Positions 42,376 to 50,819 of a DNA stretch of 64,000 bases are shown here, piece after piece. Each line of letters starts with the position of its first letter. The stretch's first letter is position 1. This stretch comes from Phorcus lineatus (Eukaryota > Mollusca > Gastropoda > Trochida > Trochidae). The notes under the pieces are model-generated. The model was not told the DNA's origin. It saw nothing but the letters and a program-made list of their open reading frames with translations, and did not search any database. The position numbers and the translations under genes are program-made. Where the stretch lies: positions 21,022,960 through 21,086,959 of the forward strand of contig OV121084.1 of the NCBI GenBank assembly GCA_921293015.1. Direction: 5' to 3'.

Positions 42376-43662
42376 CTAATAAATAGCTGATTCAAATCTA
42401 CCATTATTGATAATCAATTTAGCATCCATAATGACGTACATGTAAGCCTGTATTAGTCCAGCTGTTTCTGCTTTTTTAGTTATTGCTATCGTCATTCCTT
42501 CACTACCATTCTCAATTCGCCTACCAGAACCTTGTAATTCATCGTCATCGGTTGTCCTAAGATCGAGCCATAGAGCATGCTTGTCGGTTAAGAACTTACC
42601 AATAGTCATATCCGTAAGACAAAGATCTTTCATCACCATATTCGTTAATGGGTTACGTTTTATGCTGGGAAGCTTCTTAATTTCATCCCATAAGTTATAT
42701 TTACGCATATCTTGACTGTACAACTGGTTTGGTACTCCTTCAATGGTCATTTGGACGTTATTAATTTTAGGATTGTAAAATGATTCGGTTATTCTACCAA
42801 ACTCTGGGGTGGGCTCTTTAAATAACATCAAAACTCCTTTCATAGACTTGGCCGGTACATTGATATTAATATTCCACACCGTATCACTTTTATTCAAAGG
42901 TATCATACGATGCCGAAGTATGCGATCATAGTGTATTGGTATGGAACTATTATACATCGAATGAATTTCGCTGGCTAATTCTGGCTCCTTGACTTTATCA
43001 AATTCCAAAGCAATATTCTTAATTTCATACTTCGTGTTGGCCTCTCCTGTAATTACATTCTCATAATCATTAAATGTCAATTCATATTCTAATCTATCTC
43101 CCAATGCAGCTTGATAGAAAGGCATATGAGACTCTAACAATTCAAAATCTAGAGGAATATAAAAGCGATTTCCTAGGTTATCGGCTATGGCTTTGTCTTC
43201 TACAATGGAAGCATCACCAAGACCAGATCCAATTCTTAACCTGGTGACATTTCGATTTGCAGTTGTGTCAATACCTTGGTAATGTAAACTGCCTCTTTCT
43301 TGTGTAGTTCTCCAAAGATCTACGTAAGTGTAATATATATCGCTATCATCTATAGACAATACTTCATTACTACTTATCTTAACGGTTGTTTTCTTCACAA
43401 TGGAGCGACCAATGTTCAGTACAATGCTACTGTTCTCATTTTTATCACCATCCGATGTTAGGAATAAATCGAAAGCCAATCTGACCGTACCCGGGGCTAT
43501 GACATCGTGACTTCCAAGATTAGGAAAGCGAACTAATAGTTGTTCATTCTGATCAATAGTACTCGGATTGTTACTTACCCTAACACTGGACCTTTCTCCT
43601 TTTATACCATAGGGCTCTCTAAAATTACGCGATGGATTGAGTTTCTGACCGTAATTCGACAT
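42376..43662 (-). CDS. MCP: Polinton major capsid protein (double jelly roll)
   Basis: 428 codons, open, ATG after TATTAATAAA. Readable conserved blocks: SSVRVSNNPSTIDQNEQLLV, VIAPGTVRLAFDLFLTSDGD, NIGRSIVKKTTVKISSNEVL, SIDDSDIYYTYVDLWRTTQE, NRFYIPLDFELLESHMPFYQ, ALGDRLEYELTFNDYENVI. These are typical of Polinton major capsid proteins, which adopt the double jelly-roll fold of adenovirus and NCLDV-type hexons. It would form trimeric capsomers. No lesion was found, unlike the polymerase. It is divergent from the next gene across only 49 bp. Confidence 0.93.
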   Translation of the reverse strand: MSNYGQKLNPSRNFREPYGIKGERSSVRVSNNPSTIDQNEQLLVRFPNLGSHDVIAPGTVRLAFDLFLTSDGDKNENSSIVLNIGRSIVKKTTVKISSNEVLSIDDSDIYYTYVDLWRTTQERGSLHYQGIDTTANRNVTRLRIGSGLGDASIVEDKAIADNLGNRFYIPLDFELLESHMPFYQAALGDRLEYELTFNDYENVITGEANTKYEIKNIALEFDKVKEPELASEIHSMYNSSIPIHYDRILRHRMIPLNKSDTVWNININVPAKSMKGVLMLFKEPTPEFGRITESFYNPKINNVQMTIEGVPNQLYSQDMRKYNLWDEIKKLPSIKRNPLTNMVMKDLCLTDMTIGKFLTDKHALWLDLRTTDDDELQGSGRRIENGSEGMTIAITKKAETAGLIQAYMYVIMDAKLIINNGRFESAIY

Positions 43663-43711
43663 TTTATTAATACATATTTATATGTTTAAAGGAAAAACAT
43701 ATATTTATAAA
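43663..43711. promoter_or_regulatory. Divergent promoter region between capsid and coiled-coil genes
   Basis: 49 bp separate the capsid start (43662, minus) from the preferred start at 43712 (plus). The plus side reads TATTTATAAAATG and the minus side TATTAATAAAATG, so each gene has its own A/T box abutting the ATG. Confidence 0.6.
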
Positions 43712-44998
43712 ATGGACGACTTCAATTATTTTGATGACAGAGATGTCGGAGCTTACAGAGATGAAGCTTATGAAATGGACAACTTAGTCGATCTCGATGA
43801 AATGGATGAAAGCATTGCTTCTGAAAGTTCAATCCCAAGACAGGGATTATCACCTAATGTGACTAGTTTACGAGATGAACTAAGAGATCCAAGAACAAGA
43901 TTGCTTAAATCATCCGTGGATGATTTTTATAATGACATCAGTGAACATATTGTTGGTAATATAAGTCCACCTCGGGATTATTCTAAGTTTACGGTAGACC
44001 AGAATGGAAAGCTTAAACTTAAAAGTCATCCCGAAGTGGACTTATATTACCAAAGAGGTGAGAATAAAGGTAGGGTAAAGCCTCTAGAAAGTTTACGCCC
44101 CAAACTGGGGGTAAGGGGTATTTGCGAAGAATTAGGGTTTGTGGATTATAAGATTGGGCAAAAACTTGCAGAACCGATTCGACTAAAACTTAATAGCCAA
44201 TTGGCACAGTTGGATGAAGCAGAAACTTCCTTCAGCGAACACCCAATACAAGCCACTAATGAATCTATTAATGCAATAGACAATGTCCTGCAAACTATAA
44301 ATGACCCACCTTTAAATACTGAGGGATTAGAACTTAGTATTAGAGAGTTGAGGGGACTCGATCGAGCTATGAAAACCCAAAAAGGGGAACTAATTCATAA
44401 CTTAGCTAAACTAACCCACCTGGATGAAGAAATAGAACGCGAAAAAACTAAATTAACTCAAGCGGAAGGCCAAGAACAAACCGAACGCATTAAAGGAAGA
44501 ATAAGGGATTTAGAACTGGAAAGGTCAGCTATGTTAGAAGCCGCATCAGTAAATAAAAGAGCCCTAAGTTCACAAAATCAACGTATAAAGCAGACTTTTA
44601 GACAACTCTTAAACAAAGATGAACCGTTAGGCGAGCGTCTTAAGACATTATTCCGAGAACAGGGCATAACAATAACCTCTATTATAACAGCGATAGGGTT
44701 TATAATTTCAACCATAGTTCTCTCCGTAACAGGAGGAGGAGGAGGTGGACCAGTGCCCCCTAATAATAAATCTCCTAATAAGATTAAAGAGTGGTTACAA
44801 TATATAGGTAAAGGATTATCTAAATTAGTGGGGAAGGCTGCAGCGGCTTCACCGGGAATAATAGGAAGTATTTTATCTTGGCTTTTAACCTTCTTGCCTA
44901 AAACAGCGACTTGGTTAAGTCAAAATATATGGGCATTAATGGTAGCTATCGGAGGTATAATAATTCTGTATATAAAAACTAAGATCTCCAAATCATAA
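43712..44998 (+). CDS. Conserved Polinton coiled-coil and membrane protein
   Basis: 428 codons from ATG 43712; an in-frame ATG at 43682 adds 10 residues but lacks the element's usual start box. Acidic N terminus, then a conserved SLRPKLGVRGICEELGFVDY block. A long charged helix follows (~225-320, LDEEIEREKTKLTQAEGQEQ, coiled-coil-like), a membrane span (ITSIITAIGFIISTIVLSV), a Gly6-Pro linker, an amphipathic part (GIIGSILSWLLTFLPK) and a C-terminal span (IWALMVAIGGIIILYIK). The arrangement is conserved in Polintons as I recall it. A role in virion membrane interaction is possible but unproven. The gene is open. Confidence 0.78.
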   Translation: MDDFNYFDDRDVGAYRDEAYEMDNLVDLDEMDESIASESSIPRQGLSPNVTSLRDELRDPRTRLLKSSVDDFYNDISEHIVGNISPPRDYSKFTVDQNGKLKLKSHPEVDLYYQRGENKGRVKPLESLRPKLGVRGICEELGFVDYKIGQKLAEPIRLKLNSQLAQLDEAETSFSEHPIQATNESINAIDNVLQTINDPPLNTEGLELSIRELRGLDRAMKTQKGELIHNLAKLTHLDEEIEREKTKLTQAEGQEQTERIKGRIRDLELERSAMLEAASVNKRALSSQNQRIKQTFRQLLNKDEPLGERLKTLFREQGITITSIITAIGFIISTIVLSVTGGGGGGPVPPNNKSPNKIKEWLQYIGKGLSKLVGKAAAASPGIIGSILSWLLTFLPKTATWLSQNIWALMVAIGGIIILYIKTKISKS

Positions 44999-46397
44999 CT
45001 AACTCTACTATTACTCCACTTAATATAATTATACGTTTTTTATAATTATGCTTTTCGAGCACCCCTGGTTTTTTATATCTCTCTGGTAATTTACTCTTAG
45101 ATTTTGGTTCTTGTCCTTTCTTATATATTAAAGCACTCATTGGTATCCGTGGGATGCTGTGCTTTAATTTACTCTTAGGTTTTGGTTCTACATTTTTACC
45201 TAAATTTCTATCGGGGGTCGCAATTACAATTTCATCTTTATACCCTTCCGATTTACCTACCCTAAGTTTCATATCGCTAGGAATCATGTATAAGCCATAG
45301 CCTATAACATAATCTAATCTAGAACTGGCGTATTGTAATACATCTTCATATCTTTTTATAGCCTCAGGGATATCTACTGGTCCAGCAATTGCATCCTCAA
45401 CATTGGCAGTAAACTGTTTCTGGGCATCTAATGCAGTTCCAACACCCACAATATTAGTTCTAGTTTGCCCTTGAGCACCTAATAAAGCCCAGACATACGT
45501 TCTAATAGAATCATTCAATCTTTGAACACCCGGTTTAGTGAACCCAACCGATACATCCAAAACAAAGGTTTGCCAATGCTCGTGAACTTGTTGTATTTTT
45601 ACGACTTGATGTTTATCGGGATGCACATATTCACGTTTAATATGCTTACTTAATCCTCCGTACTTCATGGCATACGCATCCCTTATATTAAATTTTAATT
45701 TAGGTTTTGGTTGCGGTGAAAAGGACCATTTAGAAGGTGAGTAATCATCCTTTACGTACGAGGTATGATTAGGATCATTATCAAAACCTTCGCTGTGTAT
45801 AAATATGTATCCCATTCCATTATTCTTTCCACGTGCACGGCAATCAGTATTTGTTGGGGCGTTAAATTCATTACAGATACTTTCGTATACTCTGACATTG
45901 TACGGATTATTATTGGCTTCCCACGCTTCATCTTGAGGTAAGGGGACTTCCATCACGCTTAAAATACGCCTAATTTGATAATATACGTGAAATAAAAATA
46001 CTGCCTTCGTTAACCCACTCTTCGAAGAGAGATGATCTTTATAAGATATACCACACCCTGCCGTAGCACACCACACAGCAAAATGCAGTTGATTTTGCCA
46101 AAATTGCATGAGTTTATTTTTCCATTTTTCTATTTCGTCTTCATTAGAAATAGTTACCTCATAATTTTCGAATATATCGGGAAATTTTACTTCGAATTTA
46201 GAACCCTTAGCATCTACCCATATCGATTGAGTTATAAGGTTTATTTCTTTTTTAGGTTTGGTAAATTCGGGTTTATAATGAGGATGGTGAGAAAGAAACT
46301 TATAACTACGTTGAATTACTTCATTCCCCTCACTATAGGCAGCGTATACGCCACCGGCTTTATAACTTGCCTTATCGTTATACTTGTAGGCTGCCAT
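44979..46397 (-). CDS. Large conserved Polinton protein
   Basis: 472 codons, ATG after AATAATAAAA. Conserved-looking blocks: LHFAVWCATAGCGISYKDHL, FLFHVYYQIRRILSVMEVPL, NDSIRTYVWALLGAQGQTRT, GVGTALDAQKQFTANVEDAI, RLDYVIGYGLYMIPSDMKLR. This is one of the proteins (of the PX/PY type) shared by most Polintons. The C-terminal ~80 residues are Lys/Pro/Ser-rich. It ends 20 bp inside the convergent coiled-coil gene. No enzymatic motif is seen; a structural or morphogenetic role is inferred from association with capsid genes. Confidence 0.78.
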   Translation of the reverse strand: MAAYKYNDKASYKAGGVYAAYSEGNEVIQRSYKFLSHHPHYKPEFTKPKKEINLITQSIWVDAKGSKFEVKFPDIFENYEVTISNEDEIEKWKNKLMQFWQNQLHFAVWCATAGCGISYKDHLSSKSGLTKAVFLFHVYYQIRRILSVMEVPLPQDEAWEANNNPYNVRVYESICNEFNAPTNTDCRARGKNNGMGYIFIHSEGFDNDPNHTSYVKDDYSPSKWSFSPQPKPKLKFNIRDAYAMKYGGLSKHIKREYVHPDKHQVVKIQQVHEHWQTFVLDVSVGFTKPGVQRLNDSIRTYVWALLGAQGQTRTNIVGVGTALDAQKQFTANVEDAIAGPVDIPEAIKRYEDVLQYASSRLDYVIGYGLYMIPSDMKLRVGKSEGYKDEIVIATPDRNLGKNVEPKPKSKLKHSIPRIPMSALIYKKGQEPKSKSKLPERYKKPGVLEKHNYKKRIIILSGVIVELVMIWRS

Positions 46398-46432
46398 TTT
46401 TATTATTTAAAGATAAACTTTTAAATATTAAA

Positions 46433-47083
46433 ATGTATTTAACTATCTCCAACTTTGAGAATGGACAAACGTTCGAACTTGCAAGAGCTCTAGACAATGC
46501 TAATGGGGAGATGCGAGTAGGATTATGCGAAATTTTATACTAACCTAATTGGTATAACATAAGTGAGGGGAATAATGAGTTTACACAGGGGGAAACAACT
46601 ATAACTATTCCGGATGGTTATTATAATGTTTGTATGCTAAATGATTACTTTAAAGAGCACGGTTGTAAAGTATCGATTAATACGGCTAATGGAAAACTAA
46701 AAATAGAAAAGATTGGGGATGCGGGGCTTACCTTATCAACTCCATTGGCTAAAACTTTGGGGTTTGATTCTTCGATAGATATTACTGGCATTCATCGTGC
46801 AAACTCTTTACCTAAATTGGCACCGTACAAAGAACTTTGCATTCATTTAGACTGTATTAGCACTAGCGATAATATTTTCGGAGAAAAACCTTCATCCATA
46901 TTGAGAATTGTACCTGTGGAGAATGAAACTTTAAACAGTGGAAAGTACGTTTCATTTAGTAATCTTCAGTATAAAAGACTTAAGGTCGGGCAAATACCTA
47001 ACTTAACAATCACAATATTAGACACAGAAAACCAACTAATAAATATGGGCTACATGACTCTAACATTGCATTTCTTGGATTAA
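46433..47083 (+). pseudogene. mCP: Polinton minor capsid (penton-like) protein with premature stop
   Basis: ATG 46433 follows AAATATTAAA. 216 codons if read through, interrupted by TAA at 46541-46543 (codon 37), after which the same frame stays open to 47083. Readable: MYLTISNFENGQTFELARAL, ITIPDGYYNVCMLNDYFKEH, NTANGKLKIEKIGDAGL, SSILRIVPVENETLNSGKYV, LTITILDTENQLINMGYMTL. IPDGYY...L...F and NGK(L/V)xI are hallmarks of Polinton minor capsid proteins (single jelly roll). A restart at the internal ATG 46634 would lose the first strands. Confidence 0.85.
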
Positions 47084-47107
47084 AAGAATATATGATAAAT
47101 AATAAAG

Positions 47108-47863
47108 ATGACGGATTCTGGCGGACCTAGAAATGAAAGTTGTAAGAAAGTAGTTGAAAATAGAGAAGAAAAACTTAGTGAATTAGGGGATGTTATACTT
47201 AATGAACAGGCATCTGGTTATATTGATGGGGTATATACAATTTATAGAGACTTAGACAACCCGATATACAGGATTAGCAAATTACCTAGGTGGTTGTTAA
47301 ATATTAAGATTACTCCGAGAAATACAGTACTGGGTACAAAGCAAAATCTTCTAAGGAAGATTTCAAATGAAGGTCTAGCAATGGTATCATATAAACCTTC
47401 ATCTTCGAGAAGTGTTGTAGCTTTGCCTTTATACCTCAGTAGCTATATTCCCATAGTAACATTGAAATTAAATACTCATATACCTATTGTTCGTGATAAA
47501 GTATTTCTATCTCTTGTAGATGAACTTGAATCAAATTTTGGTAACCGTTTTTTATTAGAATTAGTGTTAGAAGTGGGGTCTGATGATTTTGTTACAATTT
47601 TGCCCGGACTGAACATTAAATGGAAAGGCTCGGGATATTGTTGGTTATATATAAGCAATTATACGCGTTCAGTGTGGGTGGTTGAATTTGGTGGGTACGA
47701 ATATATGTTTAATAGTAACTTCACTAACTTTGAATACAAAATAGTTGGAAATTCGATTGAGTTTAATAAAATTTACTTACAACCTGATGTATCATTTGTA
47801 GGGTTAACGTCTGCTTGGGGGGATTTTGATCCACGATTAGCTATTAACACCAATAGCTATTAA
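47108..47863 (+). CDS. Polinton accessory protein A, paralogue of the next gene
   Basis: 251 codons, ATG after AATAATAAAG. I do not recognise the family. It starts MTDSGGP and ends without a membrane span. Beta-rich look, few charged runs. It shares with the next gene the block DDFVTILPGLNIKW (near 165), the W-L-x-I-x3-P-x-N-T-x2-G pattern, and L-x-K-I-x-N-x-G-x-A-x-VSY-x-P, so the pair arose by tandem duplication. It lies 25 bp after the minor capsid gene and 36 bp before its paralogue, in one plus-strand series. A virion surface or attachment role would fit the position but is a guess. Confidence 0.72.
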   Translation: MTDSGGPRNESCKKVVENREEKLSELGDVILNEQASGYIDGVYTIYRDLDNPIYRISKLPRWLLNIKITPRNTVLGTKQNLLRKISNEGLAMVSYKPSSSRSVVALPLYLSSYIPIVTLKLNTHIPIVRDKVFLSLVDELESNFGNRFLLELVLEVGSDDFVTILPGLNIKWKGSGYCWLYISNYTRSVWVVEFGGYEYMFNSNFTNFEYKIVGNSIEFNKIYLQPDVSFVGLTSAWGDFDPRLAINTNSY

Positions 47864-47898
47864 TCGAATAAAATGAATACAAAATATATTTAATAAAG

Positions 47899-48816
47899 AT
47901 GACAGATTCAAGTGGGCCACATCAAACAATTGACAAATGTTTGAATACGGGTATAGCAAATCTAGGCGATACAGAAGCATTTGATTTACCAGGAGAAGTA
48001 GGTAAAATATATGCCCTTCAATTAACTAATTTTGGAGTTTATAAACGAAAAGGAGTTAATCCGGGAGGAGGAGGTTCTGTAGATATTTTTAAAGGTGATG
48101 GTGTTGAGGATAAAACTTATGGCTTTTTATTTAAAAATGGTAATTATAATAAGAAGGAATTAAGCGATAAACCCCAGACTATGGGTAAATTAAAAGATGT
48201 TGATATTGCATCTCTCGAGACATTGACTGAACCGAAGAAGGTAATACAATATTACACCAATAATCCAAGAAAACTTACGTATATCGTAGAACCTAAATGG
48301 GAATTAGATATTTATCTAAATCCTGTAAATACCATAATTGGAAGGCGGCACTTCCTCAATAAAATCATAAACAGTGGAAGTGCATTAGTATCTTATTCAC
48401 CGAACAGAAAGAATGGCGTCAAAGTTGTTAATGATGATGGGGAGTATGGTTTAACTAGAAATGATGTTATTAAACCTAATATTCCGGTTTCTCTATCAGG
48501 TTTTGAAGAATTTACTGAAAAGAATTACGGTGAATATATTTATATAGCTATAAATTTAGGGACTGTACCCGATGATTTTGTAACAATATTGCCCGGACTT
48601 AACATTAAATGGACTGTTCCAAACAAGCCCCTGTATATGCTTATAACACCCGATGAGATAAATCATAATTTAGAAGGTGTGATTACAATAGAACGCCCTA
48701 GTGGGAGTAGGATCAGAGTTACTACAATACCTATGCCTAATAATATTGTTTTTAAAAGATTAATGTCTACTTCTCAACCAATTTCAAAAGACTATCTACG
48801 GACCTTTAAAGATTAG
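47899..48816 (+). CDS. Polinton accessory protein B, paralogue of the preceding gene
   Basis: 305 codons, ATG after TTTAATAAAG. It begins MTDSSGP and has an N-terminal extension of ~80 residues with a Gly4 stretch (NPGGGGSVDIFKGDG). From ~115 on it is alignable to the previous protein: PKWELDIYLNPVNTIIGRRH, FLNKIINSGSALVSYSPNR, PDDFVTILPGLNIKWTVP. The shared core is ~140 residues and the ends differ. No signal peptide, membrane span or catalytic motif is visible. Open and apparently intact. Function unknown. Confidence 0.72.
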   Translation: MTDSSGPHQTIDKCLNTGIANLGDTEAFDLPGEVGKIYALQLTNFGVYKRKGVNPGGGGSVDIFKGDGVEDKTYGFLFKNGNYNKKELSDKPQTMGKLKDVDIASLETLTEPKKVIQYYTNNPRKLTYIVEPKWELDIYLNPVNTIIGRRHFLNKIINSGSALVSYSPNRKNGVKVVNDDGEYGLTRNDVIKPNIPVSLSGFEEFTEKNYGEYIYIAINLGTVPDDFVTILPGLNIKWTVPNKPLYMLITPDEINHNLEGVITIERPSGSRIRVTTIPMPNNIVFKRLMSTSQPISKDYLRTFKD

Positions 48817-48832
48817 CTCCTAATATAATAAA

Positions 48833-49354
48833 ATGCGGTCCGTATTAGCAAACGACGTCGATAAATTTCGCTTGAATAGGATAAGCGAGATAAAAGATGA
48901 GATTATTAAAGAGTACGACTTTCACATGGCTAAAAGTAAATCTATTAAAAAAGCTTTAAATGTAACTGAAACACTGGATACAACATTAATTACTTGTAGT
49001 ATTGCATTAGGAGCTAGTGGTGTGGGTGTTTTGGCAACCGTGATAATGGCCCCTGTAAGCATCGGAATCATGGTTACGGCGAGTATAACCAGTCTCCTTG
49101 GAAAATCGATGAAGGTTGCGTCCAAGAGGTTACGTTCTAAACTTAAAAAACATGAAGATATATGTATTATCGCAAATTCTAAATTAAATACCATTTCTAG
49201 CCTTATTTCTAAAGCTTTAGATGATGACTGTATCTCTAATGAGGAATTCAATTTTATTACGGCTGAACATTCAAACTTTTATGAAATGATAAGCCAAATT
49301 AAATCCCAAAAGATTGACAGAGAAAATATTATAGAAATGTTTAAGAAAGACTAA
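48833..49354 (+). CDS. Polinton accessory membrane protein
   Basis: 173 codons, ATG after TAATATAATAAA. Hydrophilic helical N terminus, two adjacent hydrophobic stretches (TTLITCSIALGASGVGVLAT and TVIMAPVSIGIMVTASITSL, ~50-90), then a basic loop (KVASKRLRSKLKKHEDI) and a C-terminal helical part (LNTISSLISKALDDDCISNE EFNF region). Similar two-span proteins with the K-H-x-D/E-I ... KLNTI-x-x-LISKAL pattern are common in mollusc and cnidarian genomes, probably because they derive from Polintons. Last gene before the right end. Confidence 0.75.
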   Translation: MRSVLANDVDKFRLNRISEIKDEIIKEYDFHMAKSKSIKKALNVTETLDTTLITCSIALGASGVGVLATVIMAPVSIGIMVTASITSLLGKSMKVASKRLRSKLKKHEDICIIANSKLNTISSLISKALDDDCISNEEFNFITAEHSNFYEMISQIKSQKIDRENIIEMFKKD

Positions 49355-49370
49355 CTCTTATATAAAATAA

Positions 49371-49390
49371 TCATATCCAAAATTGGATAT
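49371..49390. terminator. Palindrome after the last Polinton gene
   Basis: CATATCCAAAATTGGATATG is a perfect 20-bp palindrome, 17 bp after the stop of the last plus-strand gene, followed by repeated AATATGTAATAAAAT units. It could mark transcript ends (AATAAA-rich). No direct proof. Confidence 0.4.
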
Positions 49391-49486
49391 GAATATGCAA
49401 TAAAATATGTAATAAAATATGTAATAAAATTTTTGAAATATTTTGAAAATTTTTGCAAAATCCCCTTTTCTGGCTTTACTTGCCAG

Positions 49487-49544
49487 ACCTCCCTGGGGTC
49501 AACTCTTTCTTTCTTCTCTTTCTCCTCTTTCTCCCCAGGGAGGT
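49487..49544. repeat. 12-bp GC-rich inverted repeat
   Basis: ACCTCCCTGGGG (49487-49498) pairs exactly with CCCCAGGGAGGT (49533-49544). The loop is a pyrimidine-rich CTTTCTTTC tract. It is unlike the AT-rich Polinton around it, so it may belong to the SINE-like insertion next to it. Confidence 0.75.
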
Positions 49545-49554
49545 TTTCTCCGCC

Positions 49555-49745
49555 TCTTTTTTTGTTGTTGCGAGACGGGTAGGGGATGTCAGGTCCCTTA
49601 TCATTGCCTATCACCCCTCTCCACTGTGGCTCTCACCACGAAGTGAGAGACCACCGAGGTGATGTGAGATTCAAACTCACAATATTGCAACAAACCGCTG
49701 GCCAGACGGAATGTTACGTGCTAAACCACATAGCTACGGGACCTG
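49555..49745 (-). mobile_element. tRNA-derived SINE-like insertion
   Basis: The minus strand begins GGTCCCGTAGCTATGTGGTT, with an A-box-like TAGCTATGTGG, and has GTGAGTTTGAATCTCAC, a B-box-like stem-loop, ~50 bp later. A GC-richer body and an A-rich tail (CAACAACAAAAAAA) at the left end follow. The A and B boxes have tRNA-type spacing, but no anticodon arm folds cleanly, so it reads as a SINE and not a tRNA gene. It sits in the gene-free right end of the Polinton. Confidence 0.6.
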
Positions 49746-50067
49746 ACAGAGATAAACGAACAAATTTATTTATTTATATTTACTATCATAGAAATGAAAT
49801 TTTCTGGTCTCAATTGATAATATAATACTATACAAACTAAATACAACCCTAATTTTGATGTAATTTTGATGTAAAAACTGCTTATAATGCGTATTATCGG
49901 CGAACAATTAATATTGATTTTCAATTGTTGTGCAATAACCGCAACCGGAAACCAGTTCCATAAAACCGGTTTTGTGATATTTTATGACCGCTTTATTGAC
50001 AAATGTTTCTGTCTGAAATGTGCAAATCAATACAGGCAGGCAACAGCTGGTTGTTGCTAAGTGTTGT

Positions 50068-50295
50068 CCACAATCACCAGTGAGATGTACATTAAAAAAT
50101 ACGTGTGGCTGCAAAGGAGGATTTTAATGTATTTCATACACTAAAAATTTCCCGTGGTCCAGACCCCCATCATTTTTTAATGTACGAAGTACATTAAAAA
50201 ATATGTGTGTCTAAAAAGGAGGTTTTTAATGAATTTCATACATTAAAAATACATTAAAAATTTCCCGTGGTCCAGAACCCCCTTTTTATACCTAC
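50068..50295. repeat. Polinton right terminal inverted repeat
   Basis: Reverse complement of 33395-33615 with minor differences, including a small extra CATTAAAAATA unit near 50240. Ends ...CCCTTTTTATACCTAC. Confidence 0.92.
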
Positions 50296-50302
50296 TGGCT
50301 GA
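50296..50302. repeat. Right target-site duplication of the Polinton
   Basis: TGGCTGA, identical to 33388-33394. Confidence 0.8.
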
Positions 50303-50819
50303 CTGCATAACACTTCCTGCTTGACACCTGGCCTGACCGGACACAATTACTAATGAAGGAGACAAACATGGCCGCAATCAACATAAACAACTGTAGATAA
50401 TTTCACAGCTGAGTAACAGGTTCAAAGGCAGTTCTACAGTAAAGGATACCAAAGAAAGTACCCATTACTGCATCAAAATCACTTAGATTGCTCTTATAAA
50501 CTTTTTTTAAACTTCCGCGTAAGAGCTGAATAAAGTCATTTCTGAAAAGTTTGCTTCACACTCAGTCGAACTGATGAGTGTTTTTAACTGACTAGCTACA
50601 TGAATTGGTGTGTTTTATAAGAATTTTAAATTTTCATTGCCATCAAGTTTGTATGTATTATGTTGACCTGTATATAGATGAGTCATTTAGTTCCCTTTAT
50701 TTAACAATTTTCAGACGAAGATACGACATTGTTTATACAAGGGTGCACTGAACCATGACAGCCGTGAGCTTAGGCAAAGGAAGTGGATTATGCAACAGGT
50801 AACATCACAGTCAGCACGC

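Larger units (their letters stand above)
33395..50295. mobile_element. Complete Polinton/Maverick, 16.9 kb
   Basis: Bounded by inverted repeats starting GTAGGTATAAAAAGGGGGTT on both ends and by a matching short direct duplication. Gene content is diagnostic: retroviral-type integrase, protein-primed family B polymerase, FtsK/HerA packaging ATPase, double-jelly-roll major capsid and minor capsid proteins, plus several proteins conserved in Polintons. The left part (33.6-41.6 kb) and the two large genes at 42.4-43.7 and 45.0-46.4 kb are on minus; the others are on plus. No adenovirus-type protease was recognised. The polymerase and minor capsid genes contain stops, so this copy is not autonomous. 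Confidence 0.96.

Noticed and set aside
43682-43711. Upstream ATG of the coiled-coil Polinton gene
   Set aside because: In frame, but it lacks the A/T start box that precedes the other genes. The ATG at 43712 has it and was preferred.
49640-49745. Functional tRNA gene on the minus strand
   Set aside because: A and B boxes are visible, but no clean cloverleaf or anticodon loop folds, and a SINE-like body with A-rich tail follows.
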